From positions 52,645 to 116,644 of the forward strand of contig JAURVB010014693.1 of NCBI GenBank assembly GCA_033002965.1: a stretch of 64,000 bases of DNA. Direction: 5' to 3'. The notes below the pieces were generated by a model. That model made no database searches. It saw only the letters and a program-made list of their open reading frames with translations, and was not told the DNA's origin. This document shows, piece by piece, positions 46,916 to 59,619 of this stretch. The stretch comes from Piper betle (lineage: Eukaryota > Streptophyta > Magnoliopsida > Piperales > Piperaceae). The translations under genes were made by a program, and so were the position numbers. The stretch's first letter is position 1. The number at the start of each line of letters is the position of its first letter.

Positions 46916-47562
46916 TTCATCTGATATATCATGCTCAATTTTTTTCTTTTTCCTATAATGTGAGGGCAAGCACAATTTGGTTAACTTGACAAACCAATCA
47001 AACCAAACTGTACGAACACCAAATTTGACTCGCTTAAGAACCGGATCATAACTATTGTGATCGAGTCGAGTCACATCTAAATCAATTAATTTAAAAGTCT
47101 CAAATAAAAAGTGGATCGAAACAACCTTCTTAGCGTATCGAAAAGGAATACACTATTAAAGGCGCAACCAACACATAACAGGAAAGGATGAATAGATGCA
47201 TTCACCAATCTAATAAGAAGCTACATGCAATGACATGATATGAGAACACTTACCACTCGGCAAGAACAAGAAATATAAATAGATAAAATACAGGAATAAA
47301 TATATCAAAATAACTGTTGCAACTAAACTTTGAATTTCTCATAAAGAGATGTGATATCATATGTGATCTACTCATACAAAATTAGTGAAGGCATACATCA
47401 CAATACATCAAATTATATATGAACACACATCAAACATAGACAAAAAAATGAAAAAAAACAACGGTGCACTAAGAATAAGTGTGTGTAGCAATTATATGTC
47501 ATTTTACCAAAGTCAACACATAGGAACACAAGACTTTTATATATATATATATATATATAAAG

Positions 47563-48050
47563 AAAAATGCCAGCAATGAGTGTCACTAGCCCGAAAAAAT
47601 AGCTAATACATGTTGGCAAGTAAAAATTGATTTCTACAAGGAAAACCAATATATAACTCTATGGAAACACTAAAATGACATCTACTGAGAAGCCATCAAG
47701 GTGCAAACTAGATAACATCCTGAACTAAATTACTGTAAATACTTCTCTGACAATAACTGGTCACTGTAAATACTTCTCTCGACAATAACTGGTCCCACTC
47801 TCAGGAAAAAGCGCGCATCCTAAACCTTCTTCATACCTCCATATAAATCTTTGCCCACAACACGAGGGTAGAGTACTTTTAGGTAGTCACCTTTAATACC
47901 TTTTAATACCACAAGTTTAGACATGCGCTATACAAAACAACACTCATTTACTCCACGCCTCTCTGGGATTGAGGAAGCTCAAGATGAAGAAATATTAAGA
48001 TCCCTCAGGAATAGAACAACCCTCTTACTAATCTAGAGCCTGTTGCAACA
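47563..48050 (-). repeat. Dispersed LTR-like repeat, second copy
   Basis: It shares order and words with 15780-16240: AATGAG.GT.ACTAG.CCGAAAA, later a TTTAATACC..AAGTTTAGACATG segment, then TCTCTGGG and GATCCCTCAGGAATAGAAC. It is likely the same old gypsy LTR family as the helicase intron copy; full extent unknown. Confidence 0.5.
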
Positions 48051-48071
48051 TATGCACCCTACTTACAGTAT

Positions 48072-48104
48072 ATGGGTGCTAATCATAACGAGCCAGCTCT
48101 ACGA
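48072..48104 (+). mobile_element. Orphan terminal-repeat remnant of the hAT-type family
   Basis: GGGTGCTAATCATAACGAGC then CAGCTC matches the terminal repeat of the elements at 8243 and 48113 (GGGTTGCTAATTGAGCGAGC, CAGCTC). It sits immediately left of copy 2, so it is a leftover of an earlier insertion. Confidence 0.55.
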
Positions 48105-48112
48105 TATGCAAG
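48105..48112 (+). repeat. Target site duplication TATGCAAG, left
   Basis: TATGCAAG abuts the left end of copy 2 and recurs exactly at 48819-48826. Confidence 0.9.
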
Positions 48113-48818
48113 TAGGGGTGCTAATCGAGCGAGCGAGCCGAGCTCAACTTGTGTTCGAACTCTGCTCGAATAGTTCAAAACTCATTCGAACTCGACTTGA
48201 GATCGAACGAGTTTTGAACATATATGCTCGAGTTCGACTCGAATATCTTTCGAACTCGACTTGAGATCGAACAGAGTTTTGAACATATATGCTCGAGTTC
48301 GACTCGAATATCTTTTATGTGTTCGAGCTCGACTCGTGCTCGAATACACTTAAATTGTTTAATTTTCCCGAGCTTGAACCCAGCTCATTCGTGAACTCGA
48401 AACCAACTCGATTAAAAGTCAAAAGTCCTCACTTAAAAAAAAATGCAATCAATGTGGATTGAACCCACAACCTTGAGGTCATCAACTTGAATACTTACCA
48501 TCTCAACTATCTCACTTCTTTGTTATTATATTGTGTTATATATATATATATAAATAAATAAATAAATATAATATAATATAATATAAAAATTATATTATTA
48601 TATTATTTTATCGAGTCGAGTTCGAGTCGATCCACTAGTCGAGTTCGAGTTATAACCGAGTCGAGTCGAGTCGAACATAACCTTGCTCAAGCTCGGCTCG
48701 TAAGATTCGAGTTTGAGTCGAGTTCGAGCTCGAACATTTAAATGTCGAGTTTCGAGTTGAGTCAAGCTGAGCCGAACGCTAAATGCTCACGAGCTGGCTC
48801 GTTCAATTAGCAACCCTA
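48113..48818 (-). mobile_element. Non-autonomous hAT-type transposon, copy 2 (CTCGA arms, tRNA-like core)
   Basis: The 706-bp element starts TAGGGGTGCTAATCGAGC and ends (minus strand) TAGGGTTGCTAATTGAAC, flanked by an exact 8-bp duplication. Relative to copy 1 it is inverted: its left end equals the right end of copy 1. Mirrored CTCGA arms fill 48165-48350 and 48610-48770. The core, on the minus strand, has an A box (TAGTTGAGATGG, 48509-48498), a B box GGTTCAATCC (48465-48456) and a nine-T run (48443-48435). It carries no coding domain. Confidence 0.9.
48435..48509 (-). promoter_or_regulatory. tRNA-like Pol III internal promoter in hAT-type copy 2
   Basis: It has the same A box as copy 1 (TAGTTGAGATGG), a B box GGTTCAATCC matching consensus, a 32-nt gap and a nine-T run 12 nt after the B box. 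The body is shared with copy 1 (TAAGTATTCA, TCAAGGTTGTGGGTTCAA), so the core belonged to the ancestor of both copies. Confidence 0.55.
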
Positions 48819-48826
48819 TATGCAAG
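48819..48826 (+). repeat. Target site duplication TATGCAAG, right
   Basis: Exact copy of 48105-48112 on the other side of the element. Confidence 0.9.
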
Positions 48827-51064
48827 GTCAAATCTACCAACTCTCACCTTACTTAAAAGCGTGATAAAAACTACTTATAGGGTTAGGAAAGAATCATATA
48901 AGTTGGCCCAAAGACAACATAAGATGGAGATAAGTTCGAAACAACAAGTGAGATCTCATCCTCAATGGTTATTAATTGCGAGATGTAAAATACGTTTAAA
49001 TGGTCTGTGAGACATCCACTTAATATGTCCTACAATCTATAAATCAAACAACAATATAGTATAACAATTAAGTTGAGAAGAGTCCTAACAAAATTGAGGT
49101 CCAAGCTGAAAGGTAATGATACGTCTACGACAAGCTCAGACTCGTGAACATATATTAGAACCCACTATTTAACAAAAAACTGACAACTCTATGTGATGCA
49201 TAGTTGTGATGTGTGCTCACATAAATAGTAACATCACAACAAAGGGCAATACAAAACAAATTAACCAATCAATACTCTGCATGCAAAACGAGGCATGAAT
49301 GACCAATAACAATAATAAACAAATTAAGCAAGCAAACAAATAAAAGAACCATAAATAGAAATAATAGGCGCATGAGTAAATATCAAGACAAATAATAAAT
49401 AATAAATAATAAATTAAATGCTTATGAAAATAAATACATAAAAATAGATAAAATACTATTCATGAATAACAATAATAATAATATACATAATATTAAATAA
49501 ATATGCAACTAAATGCGAGTAAATATTAGCACATACACAAGTAACTAATAAATATATAAATAAATGAATAATTAAATAATTATTTAAATAAATAAATAAA
49601 TAAATAATGACAATTAATTGCAAATAATAATGATATCATCACCAAATATATGTATATGTAATCAAACACAAATAAATAATAACACACATGAGAGTAAATA
49701 AATAAATAAATAATAAACATGAATAAAAATAATAGGAATACGTAACTGCAACATTAATAATAATAAATAATCATATATACATGCATAACATTGAAATATG
49801 CCAAATAATGTGAATATGTATCTAAACTAACGTAAGAAATCACAAAATACTAAAAATCACCAAAAAATTAAATGAGAACGGGCTAAAAATTACTGAAAAA
49901 GGGTTGTGAGTCAACTAGGCAAATCAGTTGAGTCAAACCAAGTCGAGCTGTTGGGTTGGGTTGGCTAGGACACGAGTAAGCAAACATGGGTGCGGGCAAC
50001 AAACAGGTGATTGGGGCAACGTGGACGCAGACAAGGCAAACGGGCAATATGGGGCTGCCGGTGCCCACCACCGAAAACGGCAACGATTGGGAGCCAAGTA
50101 TTGTTGCTGGTCGAAAAATGTAGGGGAGGTGACGACAATGATGTCTGGGGTGATGGCTGTCGAAAACTGGCTGGTGGCTCGCCGAAAAGGGGAGGAATCA
50201 CCCTCGGGAATTCAGCAATCGGTCACCGACAACGAATGAGGCAGCAATGGCCAAAGTGGTTGGGTCCAATTGATTGGCTGGCCGTGGAGGAGGCTCGCAG
50301 GCATTGGAAATGGCCCGATCAGTGTCAGCGATAGTGAGAAACAACAAACAAAACTCTGTATCTGGAGGCCAACATGGTGGCGCCGATCTTGAAGCTGGAC
50401 CCAGGGCAATAGCTGGCCATAAGGTGGTCGCAATGGTGGTGGTGGCTGAAGGGTGGACAGAGTCTTGTCAATAGTGAGCCAAAGAAGCGTTGGCGCTATG
50501 GTTAAAATCTCTCAAAAATGTGGGAGAAATTCTCAAGAAAATGGGAAGATGCTAGGGCTGACGTGAAAATGGGAAAATTACACCTAGAGTACATACAACA
50601 TATATAGTCAAAAAGTTTGAATCAACACCGACAAAAGTTGAAACTAGCCTGGAGCCTAAATGAGATTCTACGAACGGAAATCGAGACGAGAAAGTTAAAT
50701 GAGTCTCAAAATCCTGAACTCAACTGATAATGATCTAAGACTTAAATTAACTAACCCCCCAATAGGGGCAAACCGATAAATTTAAAATCCTTAAAATGCA
50801 TGCAAAAGAGATATCCTGGAAAAACCTAAATAGACACTAAAAGCTGCAATGGCCTAGATCTACCCCTAAAACCCGGAGCTAATATAAGCAAGAACCCGTA
50901 TACCCGTAGCATAATTGAAGTTATCATCTGTAGATTGGACACAGGTAGCCTCATACGATCATCTGAGCCTCATACTTATGGTCTAAAAACTGAATTGATT
51001 CAAAGTAGGCCTGAATCAGGTAAGGCAATAAGCGGGTAAAACTTCAACTCGAAGCTGAGGTTTT

Positions 51065-51715
51065 ACATGTGCTACTTCAGTTTGGTTATAGTTTGGTTGA
51101 AACCAAAAGCCAAGCAAACTTAGTTCGCCTGGTTTTTGGTTTTCAGTCAAAATCAATCAAACTAAATAAACCAATAAATAGCAAAGATCATATTTGCATA
51201 AATTCTTCCAATTTTTATCTTCATGTTAACTATCTATATGTACGTCTAGTCATTATAATATATAACAAACGTTTATAAAATTGTTATTTTGGTTCAATCT
51301 ATTGAAAATACTTTGTGTATATATATGTATAAGAGATGGAAGCTTAATATATTCTATATTGCATTGTGTGTCTATTACACAATGTCCCAAATTAGATACA
51401 TATTAATGCAACTTTTCAAAATAAATTTGTAATTAGGCTTCAAGTATTGTATGTTAACAATTCTTTATTTCATAAATAAAATTTAAGAATAATTAAAATA
51501 AACACTAAAAACTGAACAATTAATGATAGAAAGCATTATTTTTCATTTTGGTTAGTTTAGTTAAATTCGGTTAAAACCAAACCAAATTGAATTAATTCAC
51601 TTTAGCTATTAATTGTAATTTGGGTTTTATTTAGTTAACCAAACTACCTTATTTTGGTTGACTAGGTAAGTGGTTCTATTTGGCTTTAACCAAACCAATC
51701 AAATGATTAGCCCAA
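51065..51715. mobile_element. hAT-like element with GGTTTGGTT word arrays (tentative)
   Basis: The left part (51080-51180) carries GTTTGGTT..GAAACC, GGTTTTTGGTTTT and AAACCAAT words. The right part (51540-51700) carries GGTTAACCAAAC, AACCAAACCA and AACCAAACCAATC in opposite orientation. Ends are not clear and no target duplication was found. Confidence 0.35.
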
Positions 51716-52707
51716 GTCATGTGGATTAAATGGAACACTCATGAATATCTCTTCTTATAATGAGTAAACTAGATTAAAATTTAATCATAAAAAGTGCACT
51801 TTATTCTTAGAGTGGTTGCTTTTAAGACGTTTGATTTATTCTGGATCCTCGTTAATATAATCTAATAATCGATAACTCCATCTACAACTCCTAAAGTTGT
51901 AGAAAAGTTTTAATTGAAAAAATATGAGAGTACCTTGTCATATTTGGGTGAGGGTTTATACTAATACCAGGGAATATGTTGCTCTACGGTGAGATACTCT
52001 AATTTTAAGAATAAATTATTATTAAATAACAATATAGATCGTCATGATATGATAAACGGAATCTTAGAATTAATTCTAATTTTAAAGATAGACTGATTCA
52101 AGAGATGGATTATAATAATTATTTTTTAACTTTTTTTGTATATATAATTTGATTGGTCAAATCACCTACTTTTTATAAGATGGCGCCTTTCGATTCTCCT
52201 TTAATCAGTAAGAGTGGATAGATATAGATGGGTTTAGATTGAGATATAAATAGACGGATTAATCCTAGGTGGAGGTCTTCCTAATTTATAAGGCAGTCAT
52301 CGACCACATTTCTCGCACAAGACATGTCCTGCATGTTGACTAACAGTTATTATTAGATCTTGCTAATTTTATCTTCCAGGAATGTACATAACTGTTGCAC
52401 ACATTAACTTTTTCATTTGTTTAATTTACTAATTAGAGAAGCTAATATATATCCATACTCAACCAGCCTTTCAAATAGTCATAAACTTAGTCTAAAATTG
52501 TTTGAATTAGTTGGGTCAAGCACATTTGGCCAGGTTGCCATTCCTCAATTTTTGCTTGTTTGAATGGATCAAAATTGTGGAGATTAAAAGAGCTGTTTGA
52601 TGCATAATATGGATGTTAATGGACACCTAATCTTAGTCAATTGAGTGTGCTGGCTTCTCTTAATCCAAGTCCTAATAATACCATTTCTAAAACAAGATAT
52701 ATGGTAT

Positions 52708-52716
52708 TATATATAC
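52708..52716 (+). promoter_or_regulatory. TATA-box-like site upstream of the neprosin gene
   Basis: TATATATAC in a locally AT-rich stretch lies about 45 bp before the first ATG. Position fits a TATA box, but flanking AT richness makes it weak evidence. Confidence 0.35.
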
Positions 52717-52757
52717 ATATTTTATCTATCACTAGTGTTATTTTCCTATGATCTCCC

Positions 52758-55700
52758 ATGAAGCATTACAAAATGTTAATGCATATGCTTTATTTTTCTA
52801 TCCTTCTTTGTGCTGGTCATGTTGTAGAGGGAAGAAAAACACTGGAACATGAACTCAAGCTGTTGAACAAGCCAGCAGTCAAGACAATCAAGGTTAGTGT
52901 TTTGTATGATAATGAATAAGTACTACTAATCTTTAAATGAGCTGATTATATATTGTGAATGATGCACAAAATGGCTTTTACAGACACATTATGGGGATCT
53001 ATTTGACTGTGTTGATATACACAAGCAACCTGCTTTTGATCACCCCCTTATGAAAAATCACACCTTGAAGGTAATTCCATCATATTTCCTTCACTCTATC
53101 AATTGATTTCATGTTGGTTGATTTCTGCATGATTTAATCAAAACTTTCAGTACAAAAAGGAGAGAGGCTAGGAGCAAGCTAGATACATATTAAGATAAAA
53201 AATTATCACTTATATGGACATTAAACACAACTAAAAGAACTGAAAACAAAAATTTGATAAAAAGGCTTTATTAAAAAAACAACCACGATAATTGACTAGT
53301 GTTCTATTTGTACGCAGGCAAAACCAAGCTTTGTTCCCACAAAGGACATTAGTCAATTAAATTCAGATTCAGATGCAAAAGTAGCCGGGATTGGATTGAA
53401 GCATGGTAGCTGCCCATCAGGAACAGTTCCCATTCGTAGAACATGCAAGAGTGAACTCATTGCTGCGAAAAGATTATTTTCCAATACTCGACGTCGAAAT
53501 CTTACTATTTCAAATTATGAAGATAATACTGGTCATCATCAATTTGTAAGTATACTTCTTTTATTTCATGTTATGTTATATCTATATATTCTCACAATTT
53601 AGCTCGGATGTTTTTTCCCCCAAGATTAATTTTCAGCGCACATTAATGTCATTGATATCAATATATGAACTACGCCACTCAAGGAAAATTTTTTGGCGAT
53701 TATAAATATATTTAATTTTAAATTATTGTTAGAGAAATATTTAATTAATTATAATTTTAGGGAATTCAAAATCTCCATTAATTATTTAATTTAAATGCAA
53801 ATAGATGTTTTTTCAATATATTTAATAAAAAATAAATAAAAATAGATTTCAAACATAGTCCATACAAAGCGTTGGACTTTGACTTAATATGTTTGAACGG
53901 GCGTAGAGGATTTGCTGCAGTAGTTTGTGTAGCAAACTTGTTATACCTATTTTTATTGGTTCACATCTCTACAATTAATGGAGTTTGAAAGAGTTAACTG
54001 TAAAAAAGCAATTAGATTCCACTAATTGTGGTATAAGGACCAATAAGAGGGCTTGCTGTAGCATTTGCTAGAGCTTATTTGCTGTAACAAATGCATGAAT
54101 GATGGTTTTTGTATTCATAATGCCATTTAAAATCTTCGGTTAATTTTATTTGCAAGATGAAATGATTTGTGGGTTTGATTTTAGGAATTGATCATGGGAC
54201 TTAGTGGCCACGAGTTCTATGGGACAAGTGCAAGCTTAAATATTTGGCCACTCGAGCTGGAACGTGACTATTGGACTACTATAGCTGCTTATGTTCAGAC
54301 TCTTCCAAATTCTATTGAAGCAGGATGGATGGTAATTTCAACTTCCTAGCTTTTGCAATATAAATTATTAGTAGTTTTAATTTCTCATGTCAGAATTATT
54401 AACCTAGTATATGTGAGAATATGGAACCAAGAAATTGGATGCAGGTTTTACGTCCAATTATTTCTTGTTTCTGAAACATTAATTTTGGTTGGTGGAATTA
54501 GAATTATATATTTGTGAGGCTTAAACTAATATCACTACAAGAAAAATGTTTTTTCTCCACCCCTCAAAAAATAAAAACAAGAGAAAAGTTACAATTTTTC
54601 ACCACATTTCTCTGCTGTTATTGATTAGAAGTGTAGAGAAAATTTTACTATTATTTTTATGTTTATAGATAATTATGTACTAATTTTCTTTTACTTTTCT
54701 CCATGCCTAAAATTGTGAATAAACTTATTGGCACCCCACTTTTCGGCACGTACTTTTCTCTACGATTTTTGTGTATATTAAATTCATTGAACCATATGGA
54801 GAACTTCAATTTTTTTAGTGATAATCAATATGCCATCATTAGGGATATGATTTAAAAATTGGGACTCTTGATTATTAATTTTTCTTTAATTTTGGTAAAT
54901 CAAAATTTAGAAGCAATGTGTTATATACTTTATTAATTTAAATCACCTGAAACAAATATAAACTCATTTTATTTTAACTTGAAAGTACATTTTAGAACAA
55001 ATTGAGCAAAATTTAAGTTGGTTAACTTCGAGTTAGTTTAAGGTTGAGTTGATTCTTTACTAATTGAGCAAATTTGAGTTTCTAAACTATATATAAGGTA
55101 GTTTCACATCTAATACCTATGATAAATAATAGAAGCACTTCAATAAATTTCCATCGTCAATGAAAAATTTAAGTAGAAGACTAAATAAGTTTTTATTGTC
55201 AGTTAAAATTTAAATTTGCGTGATACTTTTCTACAAGTTTTGTTCATGAAAGTCAATTTCCTCTTATTATTGAAACGAATATATTTTTGGGCAGGTATTT
55301 GTGAATATATACTAACAATAAGCTTTTTAATCTTCTTAGGTTAACCCTTCCATTTTTCATGACAGCCGAAGTCGACTCTATGTTGCATCCTCTGTAAGTT
55401 CAAACAAGTTCCTTACTATCCATTATTGATCCTTACACACACAACTCCCATATATATAGCTTATATGAGTGGTAATATCTATTTCCATTAATTTAATGGG
55501 TCCCAATACTTAAAATTCACATAAATAAATATAAAATAAATAATTAAAATACACAAAAAGGTCTAATGTTCTGACCATTTCATTTTAATTATCAGCCATA
55601 AAAATTAAGTTTGAAATACTTTTAAACTAGTGCATTTTTAGAAATCTTAAAATTAATTCACATCTAAAAAATAAAATTTATCAACCTCATATTTGTACAC

Positions 55701-57160
55701 TATACTTCCCTTAGACACTAAATAAAATTCAAATAAAAAGCATAATTCCCCTTAATCTTTCCTAATTTATTTCGCATGAGTACATAGACTCTTTATAATG
55801 TGAATTTATAGGAAAAAAATCTTATAATTGTTGTTTACGACTCAACAGAGCGACGCCGATAACGGCAGATGCTTCAACATGCTATGTAATGGCTTTGTCC
55901 AAGTAGATGCACAGATACCAATTGGAATTGCCTTTGACCGCATGTCTGAACTCGATGGGCCACAATACGAAATACGTATTAAAATTGCAAAGGTAAGAAG
56001 GAGAGCTTTAGCCTTGAGCATGAAAATTGTTTTGAAAAATAGGAACATAATAATATCTTTCTTATTATTTCTTTTAGGTCGATTTCTAACTGAGATGTGT
56101 TTTTATGATACGAAATTTGCCCTACTTGGTATTTCGATTTTCTCAAAATTTTCAAATGTAAGAAAATTCCTCCGAGCCCTTAAAATGTGGTCAGACTTGT
56201 CAACATCTTAACCTGTATTTAATTTGTTTGAATGTGTTTTCTTTATTTTGTTTTGTTTATTTTTACTTGTTTTTCTAGCTGAGAAGGCTTGTATAAGCGA
56301 CAAATAATATAGGAATATCACTTACACGAAAATGTAGTCATTCATCTAATTTGCACCACTTTAATCTTTTGTCACTTGATCAAAATAGCCCTTATTACCT
56401 AACCATTCTTATAATTTGATGGCTCACATTCAATATAGCTGACACAAGAGTTAATCTAAGAGCTTACATTAAATATTGCTAACACAAGAGTGTTAGCAGT
56501 TTTGATACTAATTTTTCTCAATTATAAATGTCAAAATTTTAAATGGTCGTCGGGCACTCTCGTAAGCCAAGTTTCTCGTTTGTCCAATGCCTCCCGTTGA
56601 AGCCTTCAATAAAGACTATCATAATATCATTTTCACTCCTACTTTGTTTATCTTTTACATATATGTTGATTTCAAGTCTAATAATTATATACTAGCCACA
56701 TCATACTGATTTATCATCCACTGCATTGAAAAATTAAAGTAAATTACTGCGAGTCAGCTTAGCAGCTATATATGTATGCGCGCAGGATGTTCGTGATGGA
56801 CCTTGGTGGTTGCTTTTGGGAGACATACCAGTAGGATACTGGACTCAAGAATTGATCCCAAGATTGAGCAAGTATGCCACCCAAATGGCATGGGGTGGAA
56901 CAGCTAGTTCCCCTCCAAGTGCAACATACGCACCACCCATTGGGAGCGGCCAATTTGCAGAGTACAATTTCAGAGAAGCTTGCTATATCAGACGTCTTCA
57001 AGTCATGGATGAAAGTGGAAACTTCCATGATCCCAACTGGGATCGTTTAGGTGCTTACAGGTCTCATGATTACTGCTATGACATAAAAGAACCAGGCTTC
57101 AATAGTGCCGATGATTGGAGGCGCCATATCTATGTTGGGGGCCCTGCGTGTAGACTCTGA
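52758..57160 (+). CDS. Neprosin-domain secreted protease-like protein, intact, seven exons
   Basis: Neprosin family members are secreted, acid-active glutamic peptidases with a prosegment; other plant members have unknown targets. Exons: 52758-52892, 52984-53070, 53318-53545, 54185-54331, 55340-55393, 55849-55992, 56786-57160, giving 389 residues. All introns are GT-AG and all phases are zero, with no internal stop. M at 52758 gives MKHYKMLMHMLYFSILLCAG, a signal peptide; M at 52773 is an in-frame alternative. The prosegment (about 25-150) shows LLNKPAVKTI, THYGDLFDCVDIHKQPAFDH, PLMKNHTLK, and KHGSCPSGTVPIRRT. The catalytic domain runs from about residue 151: GLSGHEFYGTSASLNIW, NSIEAGWMVNPSIF, DNGRCFNMLCNGFVQ, DGPQYEIRIK, DGPWWLLLGDIPVGYW, then WGGTASSPPS, and a cysteine-rich end. 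Its domain content matches the family; I cannot place the two catalytic glutamates with certainty. The only gene here that reads without a flaw. Confidence 0.92.
53880..54105 (+). mobile_element. MITE-like insertion in neprosin intron 3
   Basis: TTGCTGCAGTAG..GTGTAGCAAAC near 53915 mirrors GGCTTGCTGTAGCATTTGC..TTGCTGTAACAAATG near 54050-54100, suggesting an inverted-repeat element. Ends are unclear. Confidence 0.35.
54533..54822 (+). mobile_element. CACTA-type short element in neprosin intron 4
   Basis: The left end CACTACAAGAAAAATG is the canonical CACTA terminal repeat. Near 54822 the complement of CACTAAAAAAATTG forms an imperfect right end. The middle repeats TTTTCTC/TAGAGAA words. Flanking triplets TAT and ATA do not form an exact 3-bp duplication, so the right end is uncertain. 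Confidence 0.45.
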
Positions 57161-58667
57161 GCTCATCAAATTTTTTATTTCCTGTATTATTGTATTTTGT
57201 TATATTGGCTGCTATAGATAGATAGAAGGTGATCTAACAATTTGAAGTGGGTAGAAGTACGTAGGATGAAGGTGAATTATCTTGAAAAGTCGGTCGGAAA
57301 AGGTGGAATTGGGTGAGTGTCAACAAATTCATAGTTCACTAAAATTCGGGATGCAAAACTCCATTCTTTCTCATATTTCCGTCCCTCGAAATGTTTGCTG
57401 CCGTATGTAAATTAGTACAATCACAGATTCACAGATATTCAGAACAAATTATTCCTAACCATAAATTAGATAATTCCATATTTAGGCTGTCCCTATGAAG
57501 AATATTGATTCCGAGAATCTAAGTATCTAGATTCTCTGGGGATCAATATTCTTCATAGGGAAAGTATAAATATACTTTCTCTAGAGAATTGAGAGAATCT
57601 ATAAATTAATTAAATTTACTTATTATTGAAATAGGTGAGAATCAAATGGGGAAGCTATTCACTTGTTATTGTAAAAATGCGAATTATACGATGAATTACA
57701 CTAAATTATTAAATTAATAAATAAAATTTTAAAAATAAAATATACTAGTAAAAACTTTTCCCCATAATAAAAGCTAATTATAAATAATTTTTTTGTATAG
57801 CTATTTTTTAAAGAGTAATTATGATTGAATATATGACATCATTGGTATATCTCAAATAAAATTGGATGATTTATTTGCTTCATGCTTTTTTATTAACAAC
57901 TCCCTTGATTGATCTTTCATAGTAATCTATATTCAACTTGACCTCAAATGATCCCACATTACCAAAACAAAAAAAAAACTAAAAACAAAAAAACAAACAA
58001 AAAAACTTTAAAAGGCTTAAAATCAAGTAATAGTACAAAGTTAATAGACTAACCACCATCATAAAAGAAATATAAATTGCAACATTGTAAAGTGTACCTA
58101 TTGCACATAAATAAAAGAACATACAAAACACCATAAAAAACAAATAACCAATTTTCTATTATAGCTGAAATTAATATCAAATTCTCAACAAATGGTAGAA
58201 TAAGTAATTTAAAATGACTTTTCCCACATAGATTGTAGAAAAGCGTATAAAATCTTAGTCATGAAAGGAAAAACAAAAATTTAATATGGCCATCTTTTGG
58301 GATAAAAAAACACTTGCAATGTAAAATGATTCTTGAGAATATGTCCAATAGTTGAACCGGACTTTAAATATTAAAAGTAATTATATCATCATCATCATCA
58401 CTGAACACCAGCTTTCACCTCTTTCTTATCTGTTCCAAAAGCCTAAAATAACAAAACATATGCAATTAACTATCAAGTAGCAGCCTACTAGATGAAAATA
58501 AACAACATAAACAACTAAACAACATGAACAAATTAAGGAATCATAAGAAATGTTCTAAATTAAATAATCATGTAAAAAACATACAACACATATATCATAC
58601 ATAACCGAGTACTAAACTACAAGTATTATACTCGATCTTTGTCAACTAACAAATAGTGGCACATAAA
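57161..58667. other. Intergenic AT-rich region downstream of the neprosin gene
   Basis: It contains the likely 3' UTR, the hairpin listed below and A-rich runs near 57970. There is no protein-coding evidence. Confidence 0.5.
57491..57560. repeat. Near-perfect 70-nt hairpin with adjoining palindrome
   Basis: CCCTATGAAGAATATTGAT at 57491-57509 pairs with ATCAATATTCTTCATAGGG at 57542-57560. An inner stem GAGAATCT (57513-57520) pairs with AGATTCTC (57529-57536), leaving an eight-base loop and a few unpaired bases between the stems. Directly after lies AAAGTATAAATATACTTT (57561-57578), itself a palindrome. Confidence 0.8.
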
Positions 58668-59500
58668 CTACAAAATAAAAATAGACATATTAAGAAATAT
58701 ATAACAAGTGGAGATAGTTAACTTGTTTAGTAGCCATAAACGTCTTCTATCAATTGGCAAACTAATAAATTGTTGTTTTCTCTCTCTCAAAGTCATCAAA
58801 TCAGCAGCACGAAATTTCAAATCAACCTCCAAATTTGAAATCTCATTAAGAGCTCTCAACCAATCATCTCCTTCAAACTTGACATTCTTTTGATACTTCT
58901 TGTCATGAAAAGTTTTAAATACTTCAATCAATAGTAATACATCATCTTTGCCTTCAACAACAATTTTTTCTTTCCCACAAGAAGTAAATGGTCTACGCTT
59001 TTGGTTAAAAACTTTATTTTTAATATGGTCTTCTTGATTCATATCCAACACATTTTCACATCCATTGCCTATATTATGTAAATTTTTATTCGAAATGTCT
59101 TTGAATTGATATTGTTTTGCTGAAGGATGTACTTACAAATAATACAAATATTTATTAATATCCAATGCACGTAATATTAGTAAACGCAAGTTTAACTAAC
59201 TAAAAATCTGACCTTGTATATTCTGCTCATACTTCTTTAATTGCCACTACTCTTCTGTTAACATCATCCCATCCAAATCCGTTTGTTTCCTTTAAAGCTT
59301 TGAAAATGCTATATGTTGTCTTTAAAGTTTTAAAACGGGACTTTATATTGTCCCAAGTAATGCCAAGACTCATTTCTTGGTTAAAGCAAGTAATAACTTC
59401 TTTCCAAACCTCTTTAGAGAATGTTTTATCTTGTGACCTTCTTCTTTGGTGAATGATTTCTATTAAAATTTTGAGTAAACACTTGTCATGTATTGTCTCC
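58668..59500 (-). pseudogene. Myb/SANT-like DNA-binding protein remnant (Harbinger-associated type)
   Basis: On the minus strand, frames near 59480-59220 give FTKEVWKEVITCFN, ITWDNIKSRFKTLKTTY and KETNGFGWDDVNRRVVAIKE, matching the plant Myb/SANT-like domain (family: FT..W..I...F, LK...W, ..GFGWD). After a gap (possible intron 59110-59215) come HPSAKQYQFKDISNKNLHNI and a long frame 59051-58668 beginning MLDMNQEDHIKN, with an acidic/coiled tail. Proteins of this type accompany PIF/Harbinger transposases. Frame changes make it a remnant. It lies just upstream of the decayed neprosin paralogue. Confidence 0.65.
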
Positions 59501-59619
59501 CATGAAAAATAATTTTATTCTCCTCTTTCTTCTAAAATATTTCTTCATTTCTTCTTGCCTTCAAAGTGATCCACCCGTACAAAATAGAATCACTTAATTA
59601 CCTACATCACAAGATATAC

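Larger units (their letters stand above)
45387..48071. other. Non-coding AT-rich region upstream of the MORF1-like gene
   Basis: The first bases are GC-rich promoter/5' UTR. The remainder is AT-rich with a two-unit tandem duplication and a repeat matching the helicase intron copy. A TA run lies at 47537-47560. No protein is recognisable. Confidence 0.5.
48827..52757. other. Non-coding region with LTR-like and simple-repeat DNA
   Basis: 49300-49830 is AATAAATA-rich. 49880-50480 is GC-rich with unlike-protein glycine-rich frames, resembling the GC-rich patch inside the LTR at 28512. Near 51067 a TGTAAAACC (minus strand) looks like an LTR start. A hAT-like element is listed separately. No gene is supported until the neprosin promoter. 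Confidence 0.45.

Noticed and set aside
49883..50474. Possible GC-rich gene with several 65-107 codon frames
   Set aside because: The frames overlap in all registers, lack domains, and the region resembles GC-rich parts of LTRs here.
54533..54822. Full autonomous CACTA transposon
   Set aside because: It is only about 290 bp with no transposase, so at most it is a short deletion derivative.
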